Shown here piece after piece: positions 17,035 to 24,665 of a DNA stretch of 64,000 nt; the stretch's first letter is position 1; every line of letters begins with the position of its first letter. This DNA is from Paraburkholderia sp. BCC1885 (lineage in GTDB: Bacteria; Pseudomonadota; Gammaproteobacteria; Burkholderiales; Burkholderiaceae): contig NZ_CAAJGM010000219.1 in the NCBI RefSeq assembly GCF_900996235.1, forward strand, positions 1 to 64,000, read 5' to 3'. Position numbers and translations under genes: made by a program. Below the pieces are notes generated by a model. The model searched no databases, was not told the origin of the DNA, and was given only the letters and a program-made list of their open reading frames with translations.

Positions 17035-17379
17035 TCACAATAGGGCAGAAGAACCCCATTTCCCGTCAAGGGCTGCCCGATGGAGCATGCCAAGTGTTAT
17101 CGGTTCTCGTTGTCGGGTTTGGGATTTTCGCAGAACCCAGCGCTGGAACAGGGAATACAACCCGCCTTCCCCTTCCATCAGAAAGTAGCGGTGAAAATCG
17201 AAATCGCCCGGATCGATTTGAAACCGTTCAAAAAAACGTTCTATGAAATCGTTCGCCTCGTCACCGGTCTGGCCGAGGTCTTCCCATAACCGTGTGTCAC
17301 GGGTCAACAGTTTCGAAGGACTTAGCCCGACCTCGGCCCGGACGAAGGCCTCGATGGCTTCCCACGATACGTTTTCCAT
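17035..17379 (-). CDS. DUF1493 family protein
   Basis: The pattern RLWEDLGQTGDEANDFIERF, then DFDFHRYFLMEGEGG, fits DUF1493. This family is an acyl-carrier-like small fold of unknown role, found in Enterobacteriaceae next to STM2901-type genes. The length of 114 residues is usual. The start overlaps the stop of the preceding STM2901-type gene (TGATG), so the two are translationally coupled. This same pairing is known from Salmonella, which supports both calls. What the pair does is not known to me. Confidence 0.8.
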   Translation of the reverse strand: MENVSWEAIEAFVRAEVGLSPSKLLTRDTRLWEDLGQTGDEANDFIERFFERFQIDPGDFDFHRYFLMEGEGGLYSLFQRWVLRKSQTRQREPITLGMLHRAALDGKWGSSALL

Positions 17380-17819
17380 CAGAACACCCGGTCCTCGGGC
17401 TTGACCAGACGGTTGTATTTGAGAACCGTGTGGTAGACGATCATGAACGCATCACGGGAGAGCAGCACCCACCCCAGCCCCGGCACGGCTCGACCGATGA
17501 ACACGCTCAGCTTGCGGGTCAGAATAATGCGGAGGGATTTGATGCTGGCCAGCGTCAGCGTTGGGAGCAGTCGCCGTCGGAACTCAAAACGGAACAGCGA
17601 GCGGGACATGACGGAGGCGACAGACGTTCCTTTGGTGGCCCCGGCAAACTTTCCGCGCGTTGGCAACATCGGCCAGCCCGACAGAACCAAGATCACGCCC
17701 TCGATGTCATCGATTCCCAGCTGCTCGCAGGTTTCTTGCGCGGCGATGAAAAAGAACAACTCGACGGGTGAGAGGTCCCGGTGGCCCGAATACCAGTAGG
17801 TGTTCGCCATTTTGTTCAT
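17379..17819 (-). CDS. STM2901 family membrane protein
   Basis: The N-terminus MNKMANTYWYSGHRDLSPVE, continuing LFFFIAAQETCEQLGI, and then VILVLSGWPMLPTRGKFAGAT match the STM2901 family of small membrane-associated proteins. A second hydrophobic stretch, GRAVPGLGWVLLSRDAFMIV, lies near the C-terminus. ATG at 17819 or 17810 could be the start; neither has a strong ribosome binding site. The gene is coupled to the DUF1493 gene downstream, and the two likely form a functional unit. Such pairs occur on islands and prophages. Confidence 0.75.
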   Translation of the reverse strand: MNKMANTYWYSGHRDLSPVELFFFIAAQETCEQLGIDDIEGVILVLSGWPMLPTRGKFAGATKGTSVASVMSRSLFRFEFRRRLLPTLTLASIKSLRIILTRKLSVFIGRAVPGLGWVLLSRDAFMIVYHTVLKYNRLVKPEDRVF

Positions 17820-17932
17820 ACGAAAAAGACGAGCGGCCATTCTAGCAGGCGCCCGGCGCCTCTGAGGTGGGTTGCGGACCCGCCAGAACCTGCCATCCTG
17901 GATAGGTAGCCCCCGATCGGCAGGACCTGTAT

Positions 17933-19414
17933 ATGCCACCCCGCAAAACCCGTATGCTTTTGTCATTGTCGGACGGTCATGGACCGTCCGACAATGAGGG
18001 GAGAGGCCAAACAAAGTTTGGACTCGACCGGGACCGTAGCGAAAGCGGAGGTCCCTTGCGTGGTTGCGAGAGCAAACACGCACCGGCTCGAAGCGGGAGC
18101 GTAGAGCCGAGCCCGAAACGCGAGAGCGGTTCGGGCGGCTCACAGACTGACACCCCTGTGGCAGGCTGTGAGCACGCGTTCACGCATGTTCTGCGTGAAC
18201 GCGAAGCCGCAGCACGTCGGGATGCGGAGCACAGCACCAAGCCATGGACGCTTCACGCCGACCAGCAGACGAAAAACATACTGGCGGACTGCCCAGAGCG
18301 CAACGTATCGACAGCAACGGCGGCAAAATACCGGCGGGAGTATGACCGACTACGCGCCGACGGCCTGACAGCGCTGGAAAAGGCGACCACCCGCAACCAC
18401 CACGACCTGCTGCGCACGGCCTCCCGTTACTGCATGGAGGCCGACGTGCGCGCGCTTCGCCGTCAGGCGGAGCGCGCGCGCCGGGCTGAGCACATCGGGC
18501 AGGCACAACGGTTGACCGTCGAAGCGTGGAAGCTGGCGGCGGAGATGGACGTGCAGTTCCTGCAACCGGACCGCCTGACGTGGAAACACAAGGCGCAGGC
18601 GATGCGGGATGCGGGAGAGGTGGTGGTGTCGAAGTCGAAGCGCGACACGCGCCCGCCGCCGCCGTCCCTGGCGGTGGCGGCGCTGCTCACGACCGGGCAA
18701 CACGGCACGAAACTGGCAGAACGGCACGCTGAGCAGCTGGCGTTGCTGGCGCTGTTCGGGATTCGCCCGTCGGAGCTGCTGCGGGGCGTTGCGGTATCGG
18801 TCGCGACGAACCCAGCGAACGGCCACCTCTTCATCACCGCTACGATCAAAGGCGCAAAGGTCAACGAGCAGCGCGGACAGGCGGTGCGGCAGTTGGTGGT
18901 GCCGGTCGACAACACCTCCGCCCGGGGCCTCGCGCAGACGGCCCAGGAACGCGGCGGGGCGTTCGTGGTCAAGACCACGGACGCCGACCACCGGAGTTTG
19001 AACAGGGGGCTGAAAGCATCGGGCCTGTCCTGTTACTCGTTTCGGCACGCCGTCGCCAGCGAACTGAAAAAGCAGATGGCGGCCCGCCCGGACACGGCGC
19101 AGCGTGCCGCGACCTTCATGGGACACACGAGCACGAAAAGCCTCATGAGTTACGGGCGCGCGTCACACGCCCGGGGCGGCCGAAAATTCGGAGCCAAGGC
19201 GGATCGCAGCGTGAAGAGTGCGCCGGTAACCTACGGCCAGAAGGCCGCCGCCAGACAGGCCCGGGCGACGACCCAGAGGGCCGCCGTCCGGCAGGTTCAT
19301 GCGCCAACTCAGGCGGTCGTCCCACGGATACCAAAACCTGGGTCGCTGTCGCTCCTGGTCCCGAAGCCCGTGCTGACGATTCCACGCGGGCCTAAACCGC
19401 CGGGGCAGCGTTGA
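17933..19414 (+). CDS. Second tyrosine recombinase of element 2 (Integrase_1-type)
   Basis: Residues from about 95 onward look like a phage integrase: an N-terminal SAM-like domain (TAAKYRREYDRLRADGLTAL), IRPSELLRGV (first Arg), SFRHAVASEL (Arg371), FMGHTSTKS (His398) and MSYG (Tyr407). Tyr368 stands where His is usual. The C-terminal 85 residues are basic and proline-rich. The first 90 codons overlap a row of eight hairpins (17964-18203) and read as low-complexity Arg/Ser/Gly peptide, so the true start is probably downstream, although no good in-frame ATG is evident there; a GTG near 18158 is one option. Its target site is unknown. Confidence 0.65.
   Translation: MPPRKTRMLLSLSDGHGPSDNEGRGQTKFGLDRDRSESGGPLRGCESKHAPARSGSVEPSPKRESGSGGSQTDTPVAGCEHAFTHVLREREAAARRDAEHSTKPWTLHADQQTKNILADCPERNVSTATAAKYRREYDRLRADGLTALEKATTRNHHDLLRTASRYCMEADVRALRRQAERARRAEHIGQAQRLTVEAWKLAAEMDVQFLQPDRLTWKHKAQAMRDAGEVVVSKSKRDTRPPPPSLAVAALLTTGQHGTKLAERHAEQLALLALFGIRPSELLRGVAVSVATNPANGHLFITATIKGAKVNEQRGQAVRQLVVPVDNTSARGLAQTAQERGGAFVVKTTDADHRSLNRGLKASGLSCYSFRHAVASELKKQMAARPDTAQRAATFMGHTSTKSLMSYGRASHARGGRKFGAKADRSVKSAPVTYGQKAAARQARATTQRAAVRQVHAPTQAVVPRIPKPGSLSLLVPKPVLTIPRGPKPPGQR
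17964..18203 (+). repeat. Row of eight stem-loops upstream of or within the start of the second recombinase gene
   Basis: SL1 17964-17996 has 15-bp perfect arms and a 3-nt loop. SL2 18007-18021 is CCAAAC/GTTTGG. SL3 to SL6 (18030-18136) form the 27-nt array described separately. SL7 18138-18173 is GCTCACAG/CTGTGAGC with CAC/GTG inside. SL8 18175-18203 has 12-bp arms with a 5-nt loop. Almost every base of the 240-nt stretch lies in a stem-loop. Gaps between neighbours are 1 to 10 nt. The strand is taken from the following gene. Confidence 0.8.
18030..18136 (+). repeat. Four GNRA hairpins repeated every 27 nt with covarying stems
   Basis: Each unit is 26 nt plus a 1-nt spacer, starting at 18030, 18057, 18084 and 18111. 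Stems are GGGACC/GGTCCC, TGCGTG/CACGCA, CGGCTC/GAGCCG and GCCCGA/TCGGGC. Internal 3x3 segments are GTA/GGA, GTT/AAA, GAA/GTA and AAC/GGT. Every unit then has GC, a loop GAAA, GAGA, GGGA or GAGA, and GC. Stem sequences differ completely while pairing, length and tip are kept, which is the mark of selection on structure. The period equals nine codons, but the encoded 9-residue blocks share little. Confidence 0.85.
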
Positions 19415-19437
19415 TTTACCCCGGGTCGGAGCGGCGG

Positions 19438-19479
19438 GTCAAGGAGCCGCGCAGCGGCCCCGGAGGGCTCGTCCTTGAC
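19438..19479. repeat. Large hairpin behind the second recombinase gene
   Basis: Arms GTCAAGGA and TCCTTGAC close a loop that holds CCGC/GCGG. It begins 24 bp after the stop of the recombinase gene and could act as a terminator, though no T-run follows. Confidence 0.6.
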
Positions 19480-19501
19480 GCGTCGAACCGGCCCTCCACG
19501 C

Positions 19502-19548
19502 TCGAGCATGGGCTGGGCAGAGCCATGGCGTCGCCCAGCCCATGTCGA
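19502..19548. repeat. Hairpin with 12-bp perfect arms
   Basis: CATGGGCTGGGC (19507-19518) pairs with GCCCAGCCCATG (19533-19544), and TCGA/TCGA extends the stem outward around one bulged base. The 14-nt loop contains the palindrome CCATGG. It lies between the recombinase gene and the convergent XRE gene, so it may serve as a bidirectional terminator. Confidence 0.65.
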
Positions 19549-19568
19549 CCAAGGGCGAGCCTAGGCGG

Positions 19569-19835
19569 TTACTCAGTCGGCAAATCATCCATATCTCGAA
19601 AAAAATCAGAAGGTTTGATGTCTAAGGCGTGAATGATTTTAAGGATATTCACCAGTGCGACATTATGTTCACCTCGCTCGATACCCCCCATGTAACTGCG
19701 GTCAATACCGCAAACATCACCAAAAGCCTCTTGCGAAAACCCTTTGTCCTTGCGCCTGCGGCGCACGGCTTCACCAAACACCACAAGGGCCGGCACCCTA
19801 GTTTTCGTCTTGACCGGATTAGAAGAAGTCGCCAT
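19569..19835 (-). CDS. XRE-family transcriptional regulator
   Basis: The 88-residue protein is essentially one Cro/C1-type helix-turn-helix: VVFGEAVRRRRKDKGFSQEA, then FGDVCGIDRSYMGGIERGEHN, then ALDIKPSDFF. Such proteins bind DNA as dimers and often control integrase or excision genes of mobile elements. The start at 19835 has GAGG about 11 bases upstream. It faces the second recombinase gene across two hairpins and is divergent from the membrane protein gene at 19986, whose promoter it may regulate. Confidence 0.85.
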   Translation of the reverse strand: MATSSNPVKTKTRVPALVVFGEAVRRRRKDKGFSQEAFGDVCGIDRSYMGGIERGEHNVALVNILKIIHALDIKPSDFFRDMDDLPTE

Positions 19836-19985
19836 ACCCCATGTTTCCTCCTCTAGGGACAAAGCTCCACGGGATAAGAATCCACGGTATATAGTTTCCT
19901 TTCGATGTATGATCCCAGCCGGCATAGCTGGTGCTGTGCCCCGTTCAAACGGCAACAACAGATCCGGAAAATCGAAGAGGAAAAC

Positions 19986-20549
19986 GTGGCCAAATCCCTG
20001 TATGACGTTGAAAAGCTGGACGAGCAAACTGTGAAGTTCACCGTGCGCCCTCTGTCCGCCCTCGGGTGGTTTCGGAAAATCACCCTGTTCGGTCTTGTAA
20101 TCGCGTTGTTCATCGCTTTTGCCGCCGTTAATCCAACGCTCGGGGTGGTGGCGACGGTGCTTGTTCTGCTCTTCCTACTCTGGGCGATGAAAGGCGCTTC
20201 CTGGAACAGGGGGCGACGCTTTACGCAGTTCATCGTCGGCCCTTCGGGAATCACGTTTGTTGAAAATGGCACGCCCGGGAAGGTCCTGGCACTGGCCGAC
20301 ATCGAAAAGATGTATCTGACATCACCGAAGGTCAGCGAGATCGTGGTGCACACGGGCGTCGCCGGCGGTCGGACTTACGCTGGTGTGGGCAGTAGCGGTG
20401 GAGTCAATGCAGGTCTGGCCGCCCGCTCATGGCAGGTGGTGGTGCAAGCACGGGGCATCGAGCATTGGTTAGGCGGTGGCCTGACCGAACCCATGGCGAG
20501 TTCGCTGGCGACGCAGGTGCAGCGGGCACTTCCGACCTCGTGGAAGTAA
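19986..20549 (+). CDS. Hypothetical membrane protein, 187 residues
   Basis: Two adjacent hydrophobic segments (ITLFGLVIALFIAFAAV and LGVVATVLVLLFLLWAM, about residues 34-75) precede a soluble domain of about 110 residues. That domain has FIVGPSGITFVENGTPGKVL and a glycine-rich stretch, YAGVGSSGGVNAG. The order resembles bacterial PH-like membrane proteins, but I cannot confirm this. The start is GTG at 19986 with GAGG before it. The gene is divergent from the XRE regulator and belongs to the cargo of element 2. Confidence 0.6.
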   Translation: MAKSLYDVEKLDEQTVKFTVRPLSALGWFRKITLFGLVIALFIAFAAVNPTLGVVATVLVLLFLLWAMKGASWNRGRRFTQFIVGPSGITFVENGTPGKVLALADIEKMYLTSPKVSEIVVHTGVAGGRTYAGVGSSGGVNAGLAARSWQVVVQARGIEHWLGGGLTEPMASSLATQVQRALPTSWK

Positions 20550-20743
20550 CCCCATACGGGCAGTCGCGATTGCGGCAGATCGGTGCCAGTCCGATCACCG
20601 CGATCGCGAACCTGCCGATGCAAAAGGGCGCTGGTTGTATGGAAGACTCGGGAACTGGCGTCAATCCGGCGAGATGAGCCATAACAAGCTGAACCCCACA
20701 CAGCGAGGTTCGGTTCATCACGGATCACCCATCAAGCAACTGG

Positions 20744-21136
20744 TCAATCGTGCGCGTCCGACTCTGGTGTCTGCGTCGCTTTGAGTGCACGGGCCTCGGA
20801 CAACAACCGCTCGAAGTCCTCCGGAGTGCTCGCCTCGATTTCCACGTCCCCCACTTTTAATCGAATTTTTCGCCCCGCACGCCCTTGCAGCCAGGTCGTA
20901 ACCGCCGCAGCGACAACCGGGCCAACAATCGGTCCAACGACCTTTGCAAACTCCACGACCGTCTGGATTTGCACGCTATCCATCGTCAACCGCGGTCGCA
21001 CAAGTTCCCCACCCTGCTGTTCAGCAGCGGTTAGAAATGTCTTGATGTCGCGTGCGTATTGGCTACCTTCACCCACAAACGGATCGTCGTTCGTGGAAGA
21101 CCTAAGAACAAGCCGTAGGCGATCGGGTGCATTCAT
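20744..21136 (-). CDS. EACC1-like small effector-associated protein
   Basis: The 130-residue protein has an N-terminal half with polar segments, then VGPIVGPVVAAAVTTWLQGR (glycine-alanine helix pair), IRLKVGDVEIEAS (a beta hairpin) and an acidic helix, TPEDFERLLSEARAL. This order resembles the effector-associated constant component EACC1 found with conflict-system effectors. The match is by eye and moderate. GGGGGAA lies 4 bases before the ATG. The gene is the last one before the right end of element 2 and has no obvious effector gene next to it. Confidence 0.5.
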   Translation of the reverse strand: MNAPDRLRLVLRSSTNDDPFVGEGSQYARDIKTFLTAAEQQGGELVRPRLTMDSVQIQTVVEFAKVVGPIVGPVVAAAVTTWLQGRAGRKIRLKVGDVEIEASTPEDFERLLSEARALKATQTPESDAHD

Positions 21137-21321
21137 CGTTCCCCCGTGGAATCACGAAATAAGGAACGATTATCGCTGATAAATCTCCCCCGGAACCGTG
21201 GTAACCTGCGGCTCAGCCTTAGTATGGGAAACAGGCAACCGCCGCGTCTCCGGAACGCGGCACGGTTTACCATTCCATATAAATCGTCGCTGGATCAGGG
21301 ACTTATGTGCGCACCCTGCGT

Positions 21322-21340
21322 ATCCCTGATTCGCCACCAG
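21322..21340 (+). other. attR of element 2: 19-bp repeat of the tRNA-Met 3' end
   Basis: The 19 bases ATCCCTGATTCGCCACCAG are identical to 13105-13123. The sequence upstream no longer resembles a tRNA, so the match covers only half of the T loop, the acceptor strand and CCA. It is followed by a terminator as at the other copy. This sets the right border of element 2. Confidence 0.85.
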
Positions 21341-21346
21341 CATTAA

Positions 21347-21383
21347 GAAAAAGCCCGCACTCCATCGAGTCGCGGGCTTTTTC
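21347..21383 (+). terminator. Rho-independent terminator of the tRNA locus
   Basis: Arms GAAAAAGCCCGC and GCGGGCTTTTTC are perfect 12-mers around a 13-nt loop, with Ts at the end. It was probably the original terminator of the tRNA-Met gene before the elements integrated. Confidence 0.85.
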
Positions 21384-21487
21384 GTTCTGGGCGCGATTAC
21401 ACAGCCGGGCGCCCCTCATCAAAATGAACCTTCCCCCCACCTCACCTGTCCCGACCGTATACCCATTCCGAGTGAAGAAACCCAAAA

Positions 21488-21814
21488 ATGAAGAATCTCA
21501 CCGCCGCTGCCCTCCTCTCGCTTGCCACGATATCCGCGCACGCCGCGCCGAACCAGCAATGGAAAGACGACTCGACCACCTTCGCAACCTTGGTCCAAAG
21601 CGGCTACCGCCTTGTCACGGTGGACCACACGCCCCCGGCGGACGGCCCGAGCCCCAGCCCGACCACAACCGTCTACTACCTGCAAAAAGACGCGAACGTC
21701 GTCACCTGCCGCGAAACCCACCGCGTGGATACGAAAACGGGTTCAGCAGCCAGCGATTTCGCCTGCTCGGAACTTGTCCAGCCCTACGACTCGACCACGT
21801 CGCCTAAACAGTAA
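21488..21814 (+). CDS. Secreted hypothetical protein, 108 residues
   Basis: A signal peptide is clear: MKNLTAAALLSLATISAHA, with probable cleavage after AHA near residue 19. The mature part is about 88 residues, with two cysteines (VVTCRETHR and FACSEL) that could form a disulfide in the periplasm. The pattern TVYYLQKDANVVTCRE is seen in small periplasmic proteins of Burkholderiaceae of unknown role. It is the first gene of the core chromosome after the islands. Confidence 0.7.
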   Translation: MKNLTAAALLSLATISAHAAPNQQWKDDSTTFATLVQSGYRLVTVDHTPPADGPSPSPTTTVYYLQKDANVVTCRETHRVDTKTGSAASDFACSELVQPYDSTTSPKQ

Positions 21815-21918
21815 ATCAACAGACACGGCTGGAACGGCACGAAGCACGCCACGAATTACCCCAACTGCCGCAGATAAAAGCAAACAAAGACAGATAAAGC
21901 CGGGCCGCCCAGACAGCC

Positions 21919-23136
21919 CTACCCCACCACCCCCAGCTCAAGCGGAAAGCGAATCTCAAACGTCGTGCCGCGCCCTTCCCGCGACACAAAGCGGATTTGC
22001 CCGTGCAGCACGCGGCAAAGTTCCTTGACGATCGCAAGGCCCAGCCCGGTTCCCGGTATGTCGTCGCCGGCCGCGCGTTCGAACTCGTCGAACACCCGGT
22101 CCGCATCCGACGGGGCGATGCCGATGCCCGTATCCGAGACCCGGATCGACCAATAGCCGTCGCCCGCATTGCTCATCGCCAGTTCCACTTCGCCGGTGAC
22201 GGTATATTTGGTGGCGTTCGACATCAGATTAAGCGCCACCTGTTTCACCTTCAGGCGATTCGAAGTCACCATCCCAAGCGTCGGATCGAAAGCCGTCTTC
22301 AGACGCAGATCCTTGGCTTCGATGGCCGGGCGGCACGTCGTAACCAGTTCATCGAACAGCGTGCGCACGTCGAATGGTTCCAGGGTCGGCGGCGTGTTGT
22401 CGCCCAGCACGACCGAATACTCCACCATCTGATCGACCAGCTGCTTCATGTCCGCCGCCTGCCGGTTGGCGAGCGTCAGCGCCATATCCGCCTTGGCCGG
22501 CGCGCGGCCGATCAGCGCCAGCGCTACCGAAAACGCATTCAGAAAATTGCGCAGGTCATGCACCACGCTGCGGGTGATCTGCATGCGCGATTCGTGCAGA
22601 TCGCTGACGAGGCGCTGCTTGAGGGTCAACTCGTGGTTCGCCCGTTCGAGCTTGCCGGTGTATTCGTCGATTTTCCGGTCACGCTCGCTCACCGCCTCGC
22701 GGATGGAGGTCAGCGTGACGAAACTCAGCGCTTCCGCAATCAGGCGCCGGGCCCGCGATTCGTGACGGCGCGTGAAGCCTTCCTCATTGGAAGCGAAGGC
22801 CTCGAGCGCGCCGGCAAGCGTCTGATGGAACAGATCGAGCTCGCGCACCAGCTCTTCGATCCGGTATCCCTGACGCCAGCGCACGAGGCCGTGGCTGCGC
22901 GCATCGCGCTCCATGGCCGGCTCGACTCTTTCGAGATCGTCGGTATCGAGCGCCATGCACAAGCCGTCGAGAATTTCGGGCAGATGGTCGGCCAGTTGCT
23001 CATAGGTGAGCTTGTCGGCTTCGACGAGGTCGACGTCGCCGAAAACCTCTTTCATCCATTGCTCGGTCAGGCGAATGCGCTCCTGGCGGATGAAATCGGC
23101 AAATCCGCGCAAGGGTCCTTTGGGTGTATCGGTCAT
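21919..23136 (-). CDS. Sensor histidine kinase, soluble
   Basis: The N-terminal 150 residues are helical and resemble RsbRD-type sensory domains (IRQERIRLTEQWMKEVF and WRQGYRIEELVREL). A coiled coil precedes the H box VVHDLRNFLNA. The ATPase domain has LNLMSNATKY (N box), VSDTGIGIAPSD (G1) and GTGLGLAIVKEL (G2). No membrane segment is present, so it senses a cytoplasmic signal. The start at 23136 (MTDTPKGPLRG) is chosen on composition. Four receiver-only genes lie just beyond, divergently oriented, and are its likely phosphotransfer partners. Confidence 0.85.
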   Translation of the reverse strand: MTDTPKGPLRGFADFIRQERIRLTEQWMKEVFGDVDLVEADKLTYEQLADHLPEILDGLCMALDTDDLERVEPAMERDARSHGLVRWRQGYRIEELVRELDLFHQTLAGALEAFASNEEGFTRRHESRARRLIAEALSFVTLTSIREAVSERDRKIDEYTGKLERANHELTLKQRLVSDLHESRMQITRSVVHDLRNFLNAFSVALALIGRAPAKADMALTLANRQAADMKQLVDQMVEYSVVLGDNTPPTLEPFDVRTLFDELVTTCRPAIEAKDLRLKTAFDPTLGMVTSNRLKVKQVALNLMSNATKYTVTGEVELAMSNAGDGYWSIRVSDTGIGIAPSDADRVFDEFERAAGDDIPGTGLGLAIVKELCRVLHGQIRFVSREGRGTTFEIRFPLELGVVG

Positions 23137-23335
23137 AACAGCCACTCGGTGAGTAACGTTTCTACAACTGGAGTCAGCATCTGGCGTATCGAACGCGGCG
23201 CCACGGTGGGCCAGCATGGAACCGCCAGCCCTATGGACCGCGCGGCGAGGCCATTATGGCTCAACCACGCGCAATGGAACGGCTTTTGCATACCTGTAAC
23301 GGCTAAAACGACGCTTACGCACGGGTCATTAACAA

Positions 23336-23704
23336 ATGCACTCAATTCTGCTGGTGGATGACGACCCGGAAATCCTCGACGCATGGCAAGCCATTCTGCT
23401 TGCCGAAGGCTACCTCGTCCGTTGCGCGCGCAACGGTTTCGAGGCGCTCGACCTTCTGAAGCAAAGCGCCCCGGACCTCGTCATCACCGACTGGATGATG
23501 CCGCTGATGGGCGGCGCCGAATTATGCCGCCAATTGAAGGCGCACCCCGACCTCGCTCACTTGCCCATCATGATCCACTCGGCCGCACCGCCCTACGCGG
23601 AAGCCCTGCAAACATGGAATGCTTGCCTGCAAAAACCGGTTCCCATGAAGATTTTCCTGACGACGGTCGAACAGCTCTGCAAGAGTATCCCGCCCCCGAC
23701 CTGA
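23336..23704 (+). CDS. Single-domain response regulator
   Basis: The 122 residues make up one receiver domain: acidic pair in LLVDDDPE, phosphorylation Asp in VITDWMMP, and Lys in LQKPVPMK. No output domain is present, so it acts by protein contact or as a phosphate relay. It is divergent from the histidine kinase and is the first of four receivers. The alpha4-beta5 region (HSAAPPYAEAL) departs from the usual Thr/Ser switch but keeps a Ser. The sequence is closest to the receiver at 24666, which has the same TDWxMP. Confidence 0.85.
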   Translation: MHSILLVDDDPEILDAWQAILLAEGYLVRCARNGFEALDLLKQSAPDLVITDWMMPLMGGAELCRQLKAHPDLAHLPIMIHSAAPPYAEALQTWNACLQKPVPMKIFLTTVEQLCKSIPPPT

Positions 23705-23711
23705 TTTCACC

Positions 23712-24194
23712 GTGGCACGCCGATTGCTAATTAATGGCGAACAACGTTTTAAAGGCGGTCCAGAATTGCCCCAAGCTCAATCCCTTTGCCAAACCTGGAG
23801 CGCGCGCAAGATTCGCGTCCTGAACGCGCATCCGCGCGTGCTGGTCGTCGACGACAACACCAATGCCGCCGAAGCGCTCGCCACCTATCTATCTTACGAG
23901 GGCGTCGAAACCCGCACCGCCAACGGTTACGGGGAAGCGCTGAGTTGCGTCAGGGACTGGGTTCCGGACGTCGTCGTGCTCGACATCATGATGCCGGAAC
24001 ACGACGGCTTTGAAACCGCTCAGGCCTTGCGTTCGTATCTGCCCACGACCAACCTCGGAATCGTCGCGTTCACCTCCCTCGACGACGACCACGTCCGCGA
24101 AACCGGCACGGCGCGGCACAACTTCGACGGCTATTGCCGCAAAGGCTCGCCGCCCGTCGCGCTGCTCGCGCTGATGCAAAAGCTCTGGCGCTAG
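23712..24194 (+). CDS. Response regulator receiver protein
   Basis: The receiver domain spans about residues 40-160: LVVDDNTN, VVLDIMMPEHDGFE with the phosphorylation Asp, FTSLDDD with the switch Thr/Ser, and CRKGSPP with Lys. The first 40 residues are basic and atypical; the start at GTG 23712 is uncertain, and translation may begin at an internal TTG near 23766. It follows the first receiver after 7 bp, so they should be co-transcribed. No output domain is seen. Confidence 0.8.
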   Translation: MARRLLINGEQRFKGGPELPQAQSLCQTWSARKIRVLNAHPRVLVVDDNTNAAEALATYLSYEGVETRTANGYGEALSCVRDWVPDVVVLDIMMPEHDGFETAQALRSYLPTTNLGIVAFTSLDDDHVRETGTARHNFDGYCRKGSPPVALLALMQKLWR

Positions 24195-24226
24195 CCGTAT
24201 CCATCGACCCCATTTGTTCTTACGGA

Positions 24227-24595
24227 ATGACGCAAGCAAAACAGATCCTTCTTGTCGACGACCAGGCCGACGCCATCGACGCCCTCGCCATGCTGCTCGA
24301 AATGGACGGTCACACTGTACGCACCGCCTACAGCGGCGCCGATGCCCTGGCAGTGGTTACGACGTTCATCCCCGATCTCGCCTTGATCGACGTCTCCATG
24401 CCGGACATGAGCGGCATGGATCTCGCGCGCCTGCTGCGCGGCAATCCGGCGCTCGCCAATACCCGGTTGATCGCACTGACCGGCCATTCCCGCGAGTCGG
24501 ACAGGAAAGCCGCCACCGAGGCCGGCTTCGACACCCACGTGACCAAGCCGGTCTCAGCGGATCAACTGACGCGCCTGATTGCCCAGACCGGCTGA
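24227..24595 (+). CDS. Single-domain response regulator
   Basis: The protein is one receiver domain of 122 residues with LLVDDQAD, ALIDVSMPDMSGMD (phosphorylation Asp), ALTGHSRES (switch Thr) and VTKPVSAD (Lys). This is close to the receivers of hybrid kinases and CheY-like proteins. ATG at 24227 is chosen because it is the usual place at the start of the first beta-strand (MTQAKQILLVDD). It is the third gene in the receiver row, 32 bp after the second. Confidence 0.85.
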   Translation: MTQAKQILLVDDQADAIDALAMLLEMDGHTVRTAYSGADALAVVTTFIPDLALIDVSMPDMSGMDLARLLRGNPALANTRLIALTGHSRESDRKAATEAGFDTHVTKPVSADQLTRLIAQTG

Positions 24596-24665
24596 CCCGC
24601 CACCACGCTGGCCGGCGGCATGGTTGTTGCGCGGACAAAAGTAAGCACCAGAGCGCGTTCGAACC

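Noticed and set aside
17964..18203. Integron attC sites
   Set aside because: The hairpins and a nearby tyrosine recombinase suggested attC, but the R/L boxes (RYYYAAC/GTTRRRY), the extrahelical bases and cassette genes are missing, and the 27-nt period does not fit.
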